In this document: positions 1-9,170 of the stretch, in pieces
Layout of the letters: every line of letters starts with the position of its first letter
Position numbering within the stretch: position 1 is the first letter of the stretch
DNA from: Ferruginibacter sp.
GTDB taxonomy: Bacteria; Bacteroidota; Bacteroidia; Chitinophagales; Chitinophagaceae
Assembly (NCBI GenBank): GCA_025352695.1
Contig: JANXSK010000170.1
Span: 1 to 64,000 of the forward strand
Reading direction: 5' to 3'
DNA length: 64,000 nucleotides
Notes under the pieces: model-generated
What the model was told of the DNA's origin: nothing
The model's input: only the letters and a program-made list of their open reading frames with translations
Database searches by the model: none
Program-made: the position numbers and the translations under genes

Positions 1-542
1 GATGATTTTTCGCCATAAGCAGGTACATTATAAATGATTTTACCAACAGGATTTTCTTTGACAAAAAATTTATTGCTGAAACTTTCTGTAATAACAATGT
101 TACGGATTCCTTCCACATATTTTTCTGGGTTGCCGGCAAGTAATTTAGTATCCAGCATTTTCCAAAAAGAAGTATCCGTCCTTAATGCAGCTACTTCTAC
201 ACCATTGGCATTGTTGTCATTGAGTTTAAGTCGTTCTTTTATTGTAGTCATAGCTGCCACAGCTTGTACTTCCGGGTAATCTGCTTTTAATTTACCGGCC
301 AAACCTGCGTAAGAAGAGGAAGAGCGATTGTATATACCAGCACCCATTTTATTTAAAGCAATAATCCTGTAGAGATCATTGCCTTTGCTCCATTGACGGT
401 CGTATGACAGATCGTCAATTACAACTGTGGCAACAATCATACAGGCACTGAGACCGATGGTTAAACCAAGAATATTTATCAGAGAATATATCCTGTTTTT
501 TCGCAACATTCTAAATGCAGTTTTTAAATAATTTTTTATCAT
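1..542 (-). CDS. FtsX/MacB-type ABC transporter permease, N-terminal part (cut by window edge)
   Basis: The minus strand reads from an ATG at 542 as an open frame to the window edge, starting MIKNYLKTAFRMLRKNRIYS and followed by a hydrophobic first membrane helix (residues ~20-40) and a MacB_PCD-like periplasmic stretch. The opening closely matches the next two permeases upstream (MIKNYLKIAWRNF..., MFKNYIRIAWRNF...), so it is a third paralogue. About 180 residues are visible; the family is usually ~800 residues with two FtsX domains. It is 102 bases downstream of the neighbouring permease on the same strand and is probably the distal gene of the efflux operon. Substrate unknown. Confidence 0.85.
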   Translation of the reverse strand, partial: MIKNYLKTAFRMLRKNRIYSLINILGLTIGLSACMIVATVVIDDLSYDRQWSKGNDLYRIIALNKMGAGIYNRSSSSYAGLAGKLKADYPEVQAVAAMTTIKERLKLNDNNANGVEVAALRTDTSFWKMLDTKLLAGNPEKYVEGIRNIVITESFSNKFFVKENPVGKIIYNVPAYGEKS

Positions 543-644
543 AGTTTAGCCGTTTAAGCATTTATAATTGTGCCTCTTCTCCTAAGGGGATAATTTGAAG
601 GACTCATTGCGTTTGAAGTTGCTGCATTTTTAATTATCCATTAC

Positions 645-3062
645 CTAATCTGCTTTTAAACTTTTTACGGGGTTAGCCACCGCGGCTTTTATTGCCTGAA
701 AACTTACCGTTACCAATACTACAAACAAGGCCACAACAGCAGCCACTAAAAACACCCACCATTGAATGTTTACCCGATACGCAAAATCCTTTAACCAGTT
801 GTGCATAGAATACCAAGCAACCGGGAACGCTATGAGTGCCGCAATGGCTACAAGTATCAAAAACTCTTTAGACAATAGCACTACTATGCCGCTGGTATCT
901 GCACCCAGCACTTTGCGCACACCAATCTCTTTAATGCGTTGCGAAATGGTAAACGCAGACAAGCCCAGCAAACCAAGACTGGCAATAAAAATGGCAATGC
1001 AGGCGAAGGTGGTAAAGAGGGTGCCTTGCCTTTGTTCAGATTCGTATAACCTATCAAAATTTTCATCCAGAAAATGATATTCAAAAGGAATATCAGGAAT
1101 AAATTTTTTCCAGGTGCTTTCAAGAAATGCCAGCGATTTGGTAGTATTACTACCCGAGAATTTCACAGACAGGTTGTTGAAATAAGTTGGCGGATACATT
1201 ACCAGTACCATTGGTGCAATCAACTGGTGCATACTTTCAAAATGAAAATCTTTCATCATCCCAATCACATGGCCTGAAACAGTGCCATATTTAAAATTTT
1301 TGCCAACCGCATTTATTGTGTTCCAGCCAAGAGCCTTTACAGCAGTTTCATTTAAAATATAATTCGATGTATCGGTGCCATAGTCTTTTGAAAAATTTCT
1401 TCCGGCAGCCATTGTTATCCCATAAGTGGGCACAAAATTGTAATCCACCGAAACATATTTGATAGCGGTCACAGACGGAATTGTTGAATCTCCGGACAAT
1501 GTTGCTGCAACTGTATAATCCAGCAATCTGCCAGTGGGTATTCTTGAGGTTCGGGTTGCCTCTTTAAAATCTCCATTAGAAAGTAAGTCGCTTCTGAAGG
1601 ATTCGAATTTTTCGGTGAGGGCATTATTGTATGGAATTACCACCATATGCTCTTTATTAAAACCCAATGATTTTTGCTGTACGTAATGCAGTTGCTGATA
1701 AACAATAGCTGTAGTAATGATAAGAATTATGGAGATAGCAAACTGAGCCACCACCAATACTTTACGAAATGAAATGCTTTTTCCTTCTGCTTTAAACGTT
1801 CCCTTTAGCGTTTTAACCGGTTCCATCGCTGACATAAAAAGGGCAGGATAAATACCGGCAATTACTCCAATAATAAAGGGCGATAAAAGCAATGGCACAA
1901 GCACCTGCCATGTCATCAATATATCAGGAGAAAGTTGCTGACCGGAAATTTTATTGAACCACGGCAAGGCAAAATAAAGGCAACCCAATGTTATAAAAGT
2001 AGCAAGCCAGGTTATTAAAACAGACTCACTGATAAATTGAAATAGTATCTCCTTGCTATTTGCCCCGATTGCTTTGCGAAGGCCAATTTCTTTTGCACGA
2101 AGCACCGACCTGGCGGTGGAGAGATTCATGTAATTGATGCAGGCAATCAGCAAAATAAATAATGCTATGGCCGAAAATATATATACCCGACTGATATCAC
2201 CGTTGGCCTCCACTTCAAAGTCGGTATGCGAATACAAATGAATATCGGTTAGTTTTTGCAGCCCCAGCTTGGTTAATGTAGATGGTTGTTTACCGCCGTA
2301 TTCTTTGTTCATAATCTTATCAACAAAATCCGGAAACCTTGCCACCATTTTTTTACTATCATAATGTTGAGGTAACAGCAAATAGGTAAAAAAAGAATTA
2401 CTTCCAAAACTCGTCCGCAGTTCTTCTTCGCCAATTAAAGCGGTATTCATTAAAGAGTTGAAAGAAATTAACACTTTTGGATGCAGGTGAGCGTTATGGG
2501 GAAAAGCTTTATACACACCAGTGACTTTCAAATTTATTTTGTTATTTAGTAGCAACACTTTATTCATCGGGTCCTCATCGCCAAAATATTTATTTGCAGC
2601 TTCTTCCGTAAGCATTACACAGTTAGGTTCGGCCAAAGCCTTTTGTGGATTGCCTTTCAGCACATTAATGGTAAAAACATCCACCAGATTTTCGTCTGCA
2701 AAAAACACCTCCTTTTCATTAAACAATTTTTCTTTGTATCGAAATGGTGTAATGCCATTATCAAGCAAACGGGTCATCTTTTGTATCTCGGGAAAAGCCG
2801 AAGGCATATAATATCCAAAAGCCGGGGCAATGGTACCAAATGTCAACGACACCAAGCCATTCTCGTTATTAAAGCTTCTTGTTACCCGGTAAACATTTTC
2901 TGCATTTTTATTGTATTTATCATAGCTCAGTTCATTTAAAATATAAATGGTAATGAGCAGGCAACTGGTTAAACCAATGGTTAAGCCTAATAAATTAATG
3001 GCAGAAATAGTACGGTATTTAATGAAGTTGCGCCAGGCTATTTTTAAATAATTTTTTATCAT
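645..3062 (-). CDS. FtsX-like ABC transporter permease (two FtsX/MacB_PCD units)
   Basis: An 805-residue inner-membrane permease in the Bacteroidota double-length format: an N-terminal membrane helix (about residues 17-40), a MacB_PCD periplasmic domain, an FtsX helix bundle around 290-430, then a second periplasmic domain and a second FtsX bundle to the C-terminus. The FtsX signatures are visible twice (ARSVLRAKEIGLRKAIGA; ISQRIKEIGVRKVLGA), and it ends in the family's NPVKSLKAD. Such proteins pair with a LolD/MacB-type ATPase and usually act in mechanotransmission, efflux or lipoprotein handling rather than ordinary import. Same strand as the ATPase (6638-7315) and HlyD adaptor (7600-8847). 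Substrate unknown. Confidence 0.93.
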   Translation of the reverse strand: MIKNYLKIAWRNFIKYRTISAINLLGLTIGLTSCLLITIYILNELSYDKYNKNAENVYRVTRSFNNENGLVSLTFGTIAPAFGYYMPSAFPEIQKMTRLLDNGITPFRYKEKLFNEKEVFFADENLVDVFTINVLKGNPQKALAEPNCVMLTEEAANKYFGDEDPMNKVLLLNNKINLKVTGVYKAFPHNAHLHPKVLISFNSLMNTALIGEEELRTSFGSNSFFTYLLLPQHYDSKKMVARFPDFVDKIMNKEYGGKQPSTLTKLGLQKLTDIHLYSHTDFEVEANGDISRVYIFSAIALFILLIACINYMNLSTARSVLRAKEIGLRKAIGANSKEILFQFISESVLITWLATFITLGCLYFALPWFNKISGQQLSPDILMTWQVLVPLLLSPFIIGVIAGIYPALFMSAMEPVKTLKGTFKAEGKSISFRKVLVVAQFAISIILIITTAIVYQQLHYVQQKSLGFNKEHMVVIPYNNALTEKFESFRSDLLSNGDFKEATRTSRIPTGRLLDYTVAATLSGDSTIPSVTAIKYVSVDYNFVPTYGITMAAGRNFSKDYGTDTSNYILNETAVKALGWNTINAVGKNFKYGTVSGHVIGMMKDFHFESMHQLIAPMVLVMYPPTYFNNLSVKFSGSNTTKSLAFLESTWKKFIPDIPFEYHFLDENFDRLYESEQRQGTLFTTFACIAIFIASLGLLGLSAFTISQRIKEIGVRKVLGADTSGIVVLLSKEFLILVAIAALIAFPVAWYSMHNWLKDFAYRVNIQWWVFLVAAVVALFVVLVTVSFQAIKAAVANPVKSLKAD

Positions 3063-3274
3063 CTTCCTAAAATTTTAAAAGCCTTATAATTTGAAATTTT
3101 TTTTTGTCCGAACCAATACACAGCATTGTTCACCATCGTTGCATCGCCCTCTTGTACGTCATACCTTTTTGGTACTCCTCCTCAACTTGCTACCTATTTA
3201 TTTAACGCTCCAACAATCAGCAGCACATGGCATACCTACGGCACGCAATACAAATACGCCATGGGTTTTTTTTA

Positions 3275-3349
3275 CCCACATACCGTCCCCAAAGGGACGA
3301 ATACAAATGCCAAATCTGATAACACTATACCCAAATAATTATACTCTAT
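3275..3349. repeat. Direct repeat copy 1, with internal hairpin
   Basis: About 75 bases, starting CCCACATACCGTCCCC and ending near ACTCTA, repeated at 3390-3463 with a few substitutions. The core CGTCCC-CAAA-GGGACG (3284-3299) is a perfect 6-bp stem with a 4-base loop. Both copies continue identically with GAATACAAAT. It resembles a small intergenic repeat or mini-element. Confidence 0.75.
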
Positions 3350-3389
3350 AAATTACCCCCCTTTAGGGGATGGGGGTTTCTATCCTCTA

Positions 3390-3463
3390 CCCACCTACCG
3401 TCCCCAAAGGGACGAATACAAATACCAAATCAGATAATGCTTAACCAAAATCATTATGCTCTA
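3390..3463. repeat. Direct repeat copy 2, with internal hairpin
   Basis: Second copy of the 75-base unit at 3275-3349, in the same orientation, starting CCCACCTACCGTCCCC, with the hairpin at 3399-3414. The two copies differ at scattered bases in the distal half, so the duplication is not recent. Confidence 0.75.
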
Positions 3464-3506
3464 CCGTCAAGGTTAAAGAACTCATAACTCAAACCCATAA
3501 CTAAAG

Positions 3507-5921
3507 TTATTCGCTTCTCAAGCTCTTAACCGGGTTCATCAATGCTGCCCGTATGCTTTGGTAACTTACCGTAAGCAAGGCAATGATGATGGCCAGCAAA
3601 CCTGTCAACAGAAATACCCACCATTGGATTGTGATATGGTAAGCAAAATCTTTTAACCATTTGTTCATGGCGTACCATGCAATGGGCGATGCAATTACAA
3701 TAGAGACCAATACCAGTTTTATAAAATCTTTGCTCAGCATTTTTACGATCGACTGCACACTTGCACCCAATGATTTTCTTACCCCAATTTCTTTGATACG
3801 TTGCTCAATCATCAGCAAAGCAATGGCAAATAAACCCATGCAGCTAATGATAATGGCGATGGCCGCTGCAATGCTGTAAATAGTGGACAATTGTTGTTCT
3901 TTTTTGAACCATCGTTCCGTATTTTCATCCAGGAAAGAACCCTGAAATTCTTTATCTGGAAATTCAGATTTCCAGAATTTTTTCACCTTATCCATCATGC
4001 TTACCATAGTGCCTGTTTTCAATCGCAATAAGGCATAACCCATTAATGTACTGTGACCAATCTGCAGGGTAAGCGGCTCTATTTTTTCATGCAGGGAGTA
4101 CAAATGAAAATCAGGAATAACACCTACTACCTGCAACTTTGGTTGCGACGTATCGGGCCATATAAATTTACCCACCACCTCTTTATCACCCATTTGTTTT
4201 GCCATACTCTCGTTGATAATGACGGCGGTGGCAGCGTCTGTAGCAAAAGTTTTATCAAAATCCCTACCTGCAATCAATTTCATATCCAGTGTTTTTAGGT
4301 AACCATAATCCACGAAGACCCAATCGGTTTGGATGGCTTTATCGCCATAATCAAAACCATAACTCTGCCTGTTACTGCTATTGTCCAAACCATCCCCAAT
4401 ATTTATACTGGTGCCAGAAATGGCCATAACATTATTATCCATCAAAAAATGGTTGCGCATTTTTTCAATAAATTTTCCTCCTTCAGCACTACTGCTGATG
4501 GGTACGCTGATCACCTGCTGCTTATCATACCCAAGCGGCATAGTACGCAAATAATTCAATTGCTGTAATACAATAACGGTGCTGCAGATTAGTAAAATGG
4601 CGATGGAGAATTGTATTACAATTAACCCATTACGAAGGCCACCACGTTTTTTAAGTGTTAGTTTTCCTTTTAAAATTTCAATGGTATTAAAGCCAGACAT
4701 TACCAGCGCAGGATAGCCTCCAGATACCAGCGACACCAGCAGAAAACAGCCCAGTATACAAAGCAAGGTTACCGGTTGTGTTATAAATGAAAAAGGCAAC
4801 AATGTATTAAACAGGGTGCGAAAAGGTGGCAGTAAAAGATAAGCAATCAGTAAACCAATAATAAAAGAGATGGCGCAGATCAATACTGATTCGCTCCATA
4901 TCTGCAAAAATAGCTGGCGTTTATTGGCACCGATAGATTTGCGTACGCCCACTTCTTTTGCCCTGGTAAAAGAACGGGCAATGGACAGGTTGATAAAATT
5001 AATACTGGCAATAAGCATGATAAAAAATGCCAGCAAAAATAACGTATACACATACATTTTTTTAGCACCGCCAGTGCTGTTATCAAAAAAATGAACATCT
5101 TTTAAAGGCGTTAATACCAAAGTGGCATAGTTGCCAAATTTATCAGGCTTAACATTTAATTTTTGGATGTCCTCCGGACTGAGTGGACTGTTCTTAGTTA
5201 AAAAAGACTGTACCCTTTTTTCAAACTGGGCCTGGCTTACGTTATCTGCCAGTTGTATAAATACCATGTGTTGCTGGTTGTTCCATTCGTTTTTATTTTG
5301 AACATAATCGCTTGCATTTTCTATACGGATAAAGCCATCGTACTGAATGGAAGAATTATCCGGAAAATCACTGATAATACCGGTTACAATAAAATTAGTC
5401 CATGCATTGTTGAGCTTTACCTGTACTGTTTTGTTCATCGGGTCTTCTGTGCCAAAAATAGCTTTCGCCATGTGCTGGCTGATGACAATATTGCTGAGGT
5501 CATTCAGGGCATTGTCTGCATTACCCGACACCATCGGGAAAGAAAACATTTTTAAAAAATCAGGGTCGGTAGTGCGAATGGATTTGTTATAATCTTTGCC
5601 ATTGTAGCGAATGGCACCACTGCCATATTTAATTCTGGCAGCATACTTTACTTCAGAAAATTCTTTTTTTAAAGTGGGTGCCAAAGGATAGGCCATGGAG
5701 TTACCATACCTTACCCCATCTGCAGTTTGTACCTGGTTAAGAGTTCGGTAAATATTGTTAGCATTGGCATGAAAGCCATCAAACGACAAATCAAAATAAG
5801 CAGCCAGAAAAACAAGAATACTGCTACTGAACGCTACTATTAAACCAACAAGGTTAATGGCCGTATAGGCTTTGTGTTTTACAAAATTTCTCCAAGCAAT
5901 GCGAATGTAATTTTTGAACAT
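3507..5921 (-). CDS. FtsX-like ABC transporter permease (two FtsX/MacB_PCD units)
   Basis: An 804-residue paralogue of the 645-3062 permease. It starts MFKNYIRIAWRNFVKHKAYT, has a membrane helix at ~17-42, a MacB_PCD-type periplasmic domain, a first FtsX unit with FTRAKEVGVRKSIGANKRQ, a second periplasmic domain, a second FtsX unit with IEQRIKEIGVRKSLGASV, and ends NPVKSLRSE. It should sit in the inner membrane and work with the ATPase encoded upstream. The two genes are separated from the ATPase by an antisense toxin-antitoxin pair (5979-6612), so their co-transcription depends on read-through of that insert. Substrate unknown. Confidence 0.93.
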   Translation of the reverse strand: MFKNYIRIAWRNFVKHKAYTAINLVGLIVAFSSSILVFLAAYFDLSFDGFHANANNIYRTLNQVQTADGVRYGNSMAYPLAPTLKKEFSEVKYAARIKYGSGAIRYNGKDYNKSIRTTDPDFLKMFSFPMVSGNADNALNDLSNIVISQHMAKAIFGTEDPMNKTVQVKLNNAWTNFIVTGIISDFPDNSSIQYDGFIRIENASDYVQNKNEWNNQQHMVFIQLADNVSQAQFEKRVQSFLTKNSPLSPEDIQKLNVKPDKFGNYATLVLTPLKDVHFFDNSTGGAKKMYVYTLFLLAFFIMLIASINFINLSIARSFTRAKEVGVRKSIGANKRQLFLQIWSESVLICAISFIIGLLIAYLLLPPFRTLFNTLLPFSFITQPVTLLCILGCFLLVSLVSGGYPALVMSGFNTIEILKGKLTLKKRGGLRNGLIVIQFSIAILLICSTVIVLQQLNYLRTMPLGYDKQQVISVPISSSAEGGKFIEKMRNHFLMDNNVMAISGTSINIGDGLDNSSNRQSYGFDYGDKAIQTDWVFVDYGYLKTLDMKLIAGRDFDKTFATDAATAVIINESMAKQMGDKEVVGKFIWPDTSQPKLQVVGVIPDFHLYSLHEKIEPLTLQIGHSTLMGYALLRLKTGTMVSMMDKVKKFWKSEFPDKEFQGSFLDENTERWFKKEQQLSTIYSIAAAIAIIISCMGLFAIALLMIEQRIKEIGVRKSLGASVQSIVKMLSKDFIKLVLVSIVIASPIAWYAMNKWLKDFAYHITIQWWVFLLTGLLAIIIALLTVSYQSIRAALMNPVKSLRSE

Positions 5922-5978
5922 ACAAATATTGTTAATGAATTAATTTTTGCAAATTTGAAGAGAAAAAATTTTATTAAA

Positions 5979-6209
5979 ATGGAACGTATTATTATTGAAG
6001 TTGGTGATGCTACGGCTAAAAGATGGCGTACTTCTTCTCGTAAACGCAGAGAAGAAATATCTCAGGAAATAGAAATACGGCTGGCAAAAAAACTGATGGC
6101 TGATTCTAAAGAAAACTTTATAGAGTTTTTGGATGAAGTTGAAGAAACAATGCGCCAGCGTGGGCTTACAGAAGAAATCCTGAATGAAATCCTGAATGAA
6201 GATGAATAA
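5979..6209 (+). CDS. Antitoxin-like protein upstream of a PIN toxin
   Basis: A 76-residue protein starting MERIIIEVGDATAKRW. The frame is open further upstream to 5874, but that part overlaps the 5' end of the opposing permease and looks non-coding, so the ATG at 5979 is chosen. It is small, highly charged and helical in character, ending with an acidic NEILNEDE tail. Its stop overlaps the start of the PIN-domain gene (6196 or 6202), the usual antitoxin-first arrangement. Short unannotated proteins with an (M)xRIIIEV-xxATAKxW opening are typical partners of PIN toxins in Bacteroidota; that assignment is from context and memory, not a search. Confidence 0.7.
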   Translation: MERIIIEVGDATAKRWRTSSRKRREEISQEIEIRLAKKLMADSKENFIEFLDEVEETMRQRGLTEEILNEILNEDE

Positions 6210-6612
6210 CTTTTTTGTAATTGATACCAATAACTTAATTAGTGCCTCACTTATCCCCACCTCTACAAGTAGAAAAGCTTTAGAAAAAGCAATGACTTTA
6301 GGTAAAGTAGCTATTGCACCCAATACACTGGATGAATTACTTGATGTAATGTTCAGGAAAAAGCTGGATAAATACTTCGCTGATAATAATGAACGATTGA
6401 TTATTGTAAATATTTTATAAGCAAATGCTGTATTATTTTCCCCTGAAATATCAATTGATGAATGCAGAGACAAGATAGACAACAAGTTTCTCGAATTAGC
6501 CATAGCAGCACAAGCTTCCTGTATCATTACCGGCGATGATGATTTGCTAGTACTACATTCTTTTAGAAATATTCCCATTTTAAATGCCGTTGATTTTATA
6601 AATACTTTTTAA
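6196..6612 (+). pseudogene. PIN-domain toxin (PIN family RNase), interrupted by an in-frame TAA
   Basis: The frame reads MKMNNFFVIDTNNLISASL..., stops at TAA 6418-6420, and continues in the same frame to a second stop at 6610-6612: 138 codons in all, normal for this toxin family. PIN acidic residues lie on both sides of the stop: VIDTN (first Asp), the Glu of TLDELLDV, then DNKFLELA and TGDDDLLVL (last acidic cluster). The lesion is one codon (sequence around it NIL*ANAVLFSP), so a substitution in a sense codon is likely. The truncated product lacks the third and fourth acidic positions and should be inactive. Start may be 6196 or 6202, both overlapping the antitoxin stop. Confidence 0.82.
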
Positions 6613-6637
6613 TACTCTAAACCAAACAAGTGACTAC

Positions 6638-7315
6638 TTATACATGAAAATTTTCAGTCACCACTTTTCCATCAAACAAATTCACAATGCGGTGAGAAAA
6701 TCCTGCATCATAAGGACTATGCGTAACCATAATAATAGTAGTACCTTCTTCATTTAGTTCTTGTAATAATTTCATTACTTCCTCGCCATTTTTACTATCC
6801 AGATTACCAGTGGGCTCATCTGCCAAAATTAATTTTGGTTTTGCTACTACTGCTCTTGCAATGGCAACCCTCTGTTGTTGTCCACCACTCAATTGTTGTG
6901 GAAAGTGATTGCGGCGATGCATAATGTTCATCCGTTCCAACACCGTTTCTACTTTTGCTTTACGTTCTTTTACCGGTATGTTCATGTAGATCAATGGCAG
7001 TTCCACATTTTCAAAAACAGTCAGTTCATCAATCAAATTAAAACTCTGAAAAACGAAGCCTATGTTACCTTTACGCAATTGAGCTCTTTTACGTTCCGTC
7101 ATTCTTGCTACCTCAGTACCAAAAAAATTATAGTCGCCACCTGTTGGGTTATCCAATAAGCCAACTATGTTTAACAAGGTAGATTTACCACAGCCACTTG
7201 GTCCCATTATGGCTACAAACTCACCTTCTTTAATTTCAAGGTTGATGCCGTTGAGTGCGGTGGTTTCTACTTCTTCGGTTGAAAATAACTTTTGAAGTTC
7301 TTTAATTTGAATCAT
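6638..7315 (-). CDS. ABC transporter ATP-binding protein (LolD/MacB type)
   Basis: A complete 225-residue nucleotide-binding subunit: Walker [10 protein letters not shown] (residues 38-46), Q-loop VFQSFNLID, signature LSGGQQQR, Walker [10 protein letters not shown]-loop GNLDS and switch His in VTHSP. These features and the length fit the LolD/MacB/FtsE family that drives FtsX-type permeases, as encoded at 645-5921. It is 284 bases downstream of the HlyD adaptor gene on the same strand, consistent with a tripartite efflux system (adaptor, ATPase, permeases). An outer-membrane TolC partner is not in the window. Confidence 0.95.
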   Translation of the reverse strand: MIQIKELQKLFSTEEVETTALNGINLEIKEGEFVAIMGPSGCGKSTLLNIVGLLDNPTGGDYNFFGTEVARMTERKRAQLRKGNIGFVFQSFNLIDELTVFENVELPLIYMNIPVKERKAKVETVLERMNIMHRRNHFPQQLSGGQQQRVAIARAVVAKPKLILADEPTGNLDSKNGEEVMKLLQELNEEGTTIIMVTHSPYDAGFSHRIVNLFDGKVVTENFHV

Positions 7316-7356
7316 GGTGGATAGTTTTGTGGCTGGCTGTAAGTTTTTGCCGGTTA

Positions 7357-7533
7357 TTAATAGAAATATTTTATTAAAACAAGGTTATAATTATCATAAT
7401 ACAACTCATTAACTGTCTCATTTTTGTTGATGGTACATTTGAAATATTTACTAATGGTTCCGCATTTTGTAGATATACTTATAAATAGTAACAGCACCAA
7501 TGTGGCGATTAAAATATATTTTTTGTTTGTCAT
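7357..7533 (-). CDS. Small hypothetical membrane or exported protein (58 aa)
   Basis: A short frame between the HlyD and ATPase genes, same strand, start ATG at 7533, stop at 7357-7359. It begins MTNKKYILIATLVLLLFISI, a basic start followed by a ~15-residue hydrophobic helix, then a short Cys-containing polar tail. The Cys after STK does not make a good lipobox. Position in the efflux operon and the signal-like N-terminus are the only support; no homologue is recognised, and it could be chance. Confidence 0.35.
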   Translation of the reverse strand: MTNKKYILIATLVLLLFISISTKCGTISKYFKCTINKNETVNELYYDNYNLVLIKYFY

Positions 7534-7599
7534 CGTTCAGCATTAAATAATTAAATATCAAACTGTAATAATAATTATTTAGGGGTTGTGTATAAACCA

Positions 7600-8847
7600 C
7601 TAAAATTCCAATACTTCATTTTTACCAAAATTTTCATACGAGCTTGTAATCACTTTTTCACCAGGTTTTAAACCATCGAGTACTTCAAAAAATTCAGGGT
7701 TTCTGCGGCCCAATGTAATGTTGCGTTTAGCTGCTTTTTTTGCTGTGGCATCCATCACATATACCCAGTTACCACCCGTTTCAGAAAAGAAACCTCCTAC
7801 CGGAATCAATATTGCTTTAGATGATTTACCCAACTCCATTCTTATCGATGCGGATTGACCACGCCTGATGCCTTCCGGTGTTTTTGCCGAAAATGTCATG
7901 TCAACTTCAAACCTGCCGGATTTTACTTCGGGGTAAACTTTTGCAATCAACAGATCGTAGTTTTGGTTGTTAAATTCCATAGTACCTTTTAGCCCCACAA
8001 AAATTCTGCTGATGTAATGTTCATCTACACCGGCACGCATTTTAAAACCGTTCAAGTCATCTATCTGACCAATATTTTGTCCTGCAACAATGCTACTACC
8101 AACTTCTGTTTCAATGCTGGATAATAATCCTCCCACCGGTGCTTTTACCACCAGGTTACTTAAATTTTCCCTCATCAGTTGCAGGTTTTTTTGTGAGTGT
8201 TGCAAGGTGCTTTCCAGTTGCTGTACTTGTAATTTTGAATTTTCATTTTGGTAATCCTGCGACTCTATTTCGATACCTTTTTGATTGGCCAGTTTTTCGT
8301 ATTCCCTTTTTGTTTTAAGATATTCCTGTTCGCTAATCACTTTATCTTTATATAATCTTTCATTTCTGTCATTGTTATCTTTTGCTTGTGACACCTGAAA
8401 GTCCACATCATTGAGTGTACGCCGCAGTCCAAATTTGTCGGTCTTTAATTTCAGCCTGGTATTTTGCAGGTCATTTATCAGCCGGTTTATTTCTGTTTCC
8501 TGTTGCACAAATTCCATTTGTAACCTGTTGTTTTCCAACTTCAAAATTATATCCCCTTCTTTTACCGTATTACCGCCATCAATTACTTTTTCCTTTACAT
8601 AACCACCTTCAATCGCATCAATACGATATGTTTTAATCGGTTGTACCACTCCACTCACCACAATAAATTCATCAAACACACCTTGGGTTACATCAGATAC
8701 GGTGATTTTTTCCTTATCAACATTCAGCTTGGTTCTTTTATCAGCATAAACTAATTGATATATCAATAAACTAATTATTAAAATACCGCCGCCAATCCCA
8801 ATGATTCGTTTTATAGTCCAGAATTTTTTTTCTAATTTCTTGTCCAT
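7600..8847 (-). CDS. Efflux periplasmic adaptor (HlyD/MacA family)
   Basis: A 415-residue membrane-fusion protein. One membrane anchor at residues ~17-34 (IIGIGGGILIISLLIYQLVY), then a beta-barrel/lipoyl half (VSGVVQPIKTYRIDA, GGNTVKEGDIILKLEN), a long coiled-coil hairpin (about 105-230), the second lipoyl half (APVGGLLSSIETEVGS), and a C-terminal membrane-proximal domain ending in LDGLKPGEKVITSSYENF. It links inner-membrane ABC components to an outer-membrane channel. First gene of the minus-strand efflux operon and divergent from a two-component system, so probably a direct target of that regulator. Confidence 0.94.
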   Translation of the reverse strand: MDKKLEKKFWTIKRIIGIGGGILIISLLIYQLVYADKRTKLNVDKEKITVSDVTQGVFDEFIVVSGVVQPIKTYRIDAIEGGYVKEKVIDGGNTVKEGDIILKLENNRLQMEFVQQETEINRLINDLQNTRLKLKTDKFGLRRTLNDVDFQVSQAKDNNDRNERLYKDKVISEQEYLKTKREYEKLANQKGIEIESQDYQNENSKLQVQQLESTLQHSQKNLQLMRENLSNLVVKAPVGGLLSSIETEVGSSIVAGQNIGQIDDLNGFKMRAGVDEHYISRIFVGLKGTMEFNNQNYDLLIAKVYPEVKSGRFEVDMTFSAKTPEGIRRGQSASIRMELGKSSKAILIPVGGFFSETGGNWVYVMDATAKKAAKRNITLGRRNPEFFEVLDGLKPGEKVITSSYENFGKNEVLEF

Positions 8848-8876
8848 TTCTAATTTGATTATCTTCTGATAAAGCT

Positions 8877-8895
8877 ATGCCAATAGATATGCCAA
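8877..8895 (-). promoter_or_regulatory. Possible sigma54 (-24/-12) promoter for the HlyD-ABC operon
   Basis: On the minus strand the bases read TTGGCATATCTATTGGCAT. TGGCAT matches the -24 half; at the -12 position TTGG replaces TTGC, with the GC one base further on, so spacing is off by one or the site has a mismatch. It lies ~30 bases before the adaptor ATG. Support comes mainly from the divergent sigma54-type activator gene. Confidence 0.3.
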
Positions 8896-8945
8896 TTAGC
8901 AAGATACCCATCTAGCAAAGGTTGCAGGTATAAAGTGTTAATAAA

Positions 8946-8963
8946 GTGTCCGATTTCGAACAC
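8946..8963. promoter_or_regulatory. Palindromic candidate enhancer/operator for the divergent NtrC-type regulator
   Basis: GTGTCCGATTTCGAACAC is an inverted repeat in which 7 of 8 arm positions pair (GTGTxCGA/TCGxACAC around TT). It lies ~100 bases upstream of the adaptor start and ~50-70 bases upstream of the possible sigma54 promoter, a normal distance for an enhancer bound by an NtrC-family Fis-type HTH dimer. Confidence 0.5.
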
Positions 8964-9170
8964 CGGCTTGTACAAGAGCGAACAGGCTGTAAAAATTAGC
9001 GGCGAAAGAAATTATATTGTGATAATTTTAAACCGTTGTTAGAGAATTTTTAAGGCTACTAGATTACAATTTGAAATCATTCATTTAAAAGTGCATATAT
9101 CAAGGCAGTTAGAACGTCAATCCATAAATGAAAACTAGTATTATTTACCAAACAACAGTAACTAAATTAT

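Larger units (their letters stand above)
3063..3506. other. Intergenic region with direct repeats between two permease genes
   Basis: This 444-base gap lies between co-oriented permease genes. No convincing gene is present; the short plus-strand frames have no recognisable sequence. It holds two ~75-base direct repeats (3275-3349 and 3390-3463), each with a CGTCCC-CAAA-GGGACG hairpin, and a segment (3131-3170) related to one at 39489-39530. A C/G-rich block at 3355-3377 separates the two copies. Confidence 0.7.
8848..9170. promoter_or_regulatory. Divergent promoter region between efflux operon and two-component regulator
   Basis: This 323-base region separates the minus-strand adaptor gene from the plus-strand response regulator. 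It contains an 18-base near-perfect palindrome at 8946-8963 and, close to the adaptor start, a TTGGCAT-ATCTA-TTGGCAT pattern on the minus strand (8877-8895) that approximates a sigma54 -24/-12 promoter. No gene is seen here. Confidence 0.6.

Noticed and set aside
5874-5978. Upstream extension of the antitoxin frame
   Set aside because: Overlaps the opposing permease start and has non-protein-like composition; ATG 5979 fits the family start.
5940-6578. 212-codon minus-strand frame across the toxin-antitoxin pair
   Set aside because: It is the antisense of antitoxin and PIN frames, whose family motifs are on the plus strand.
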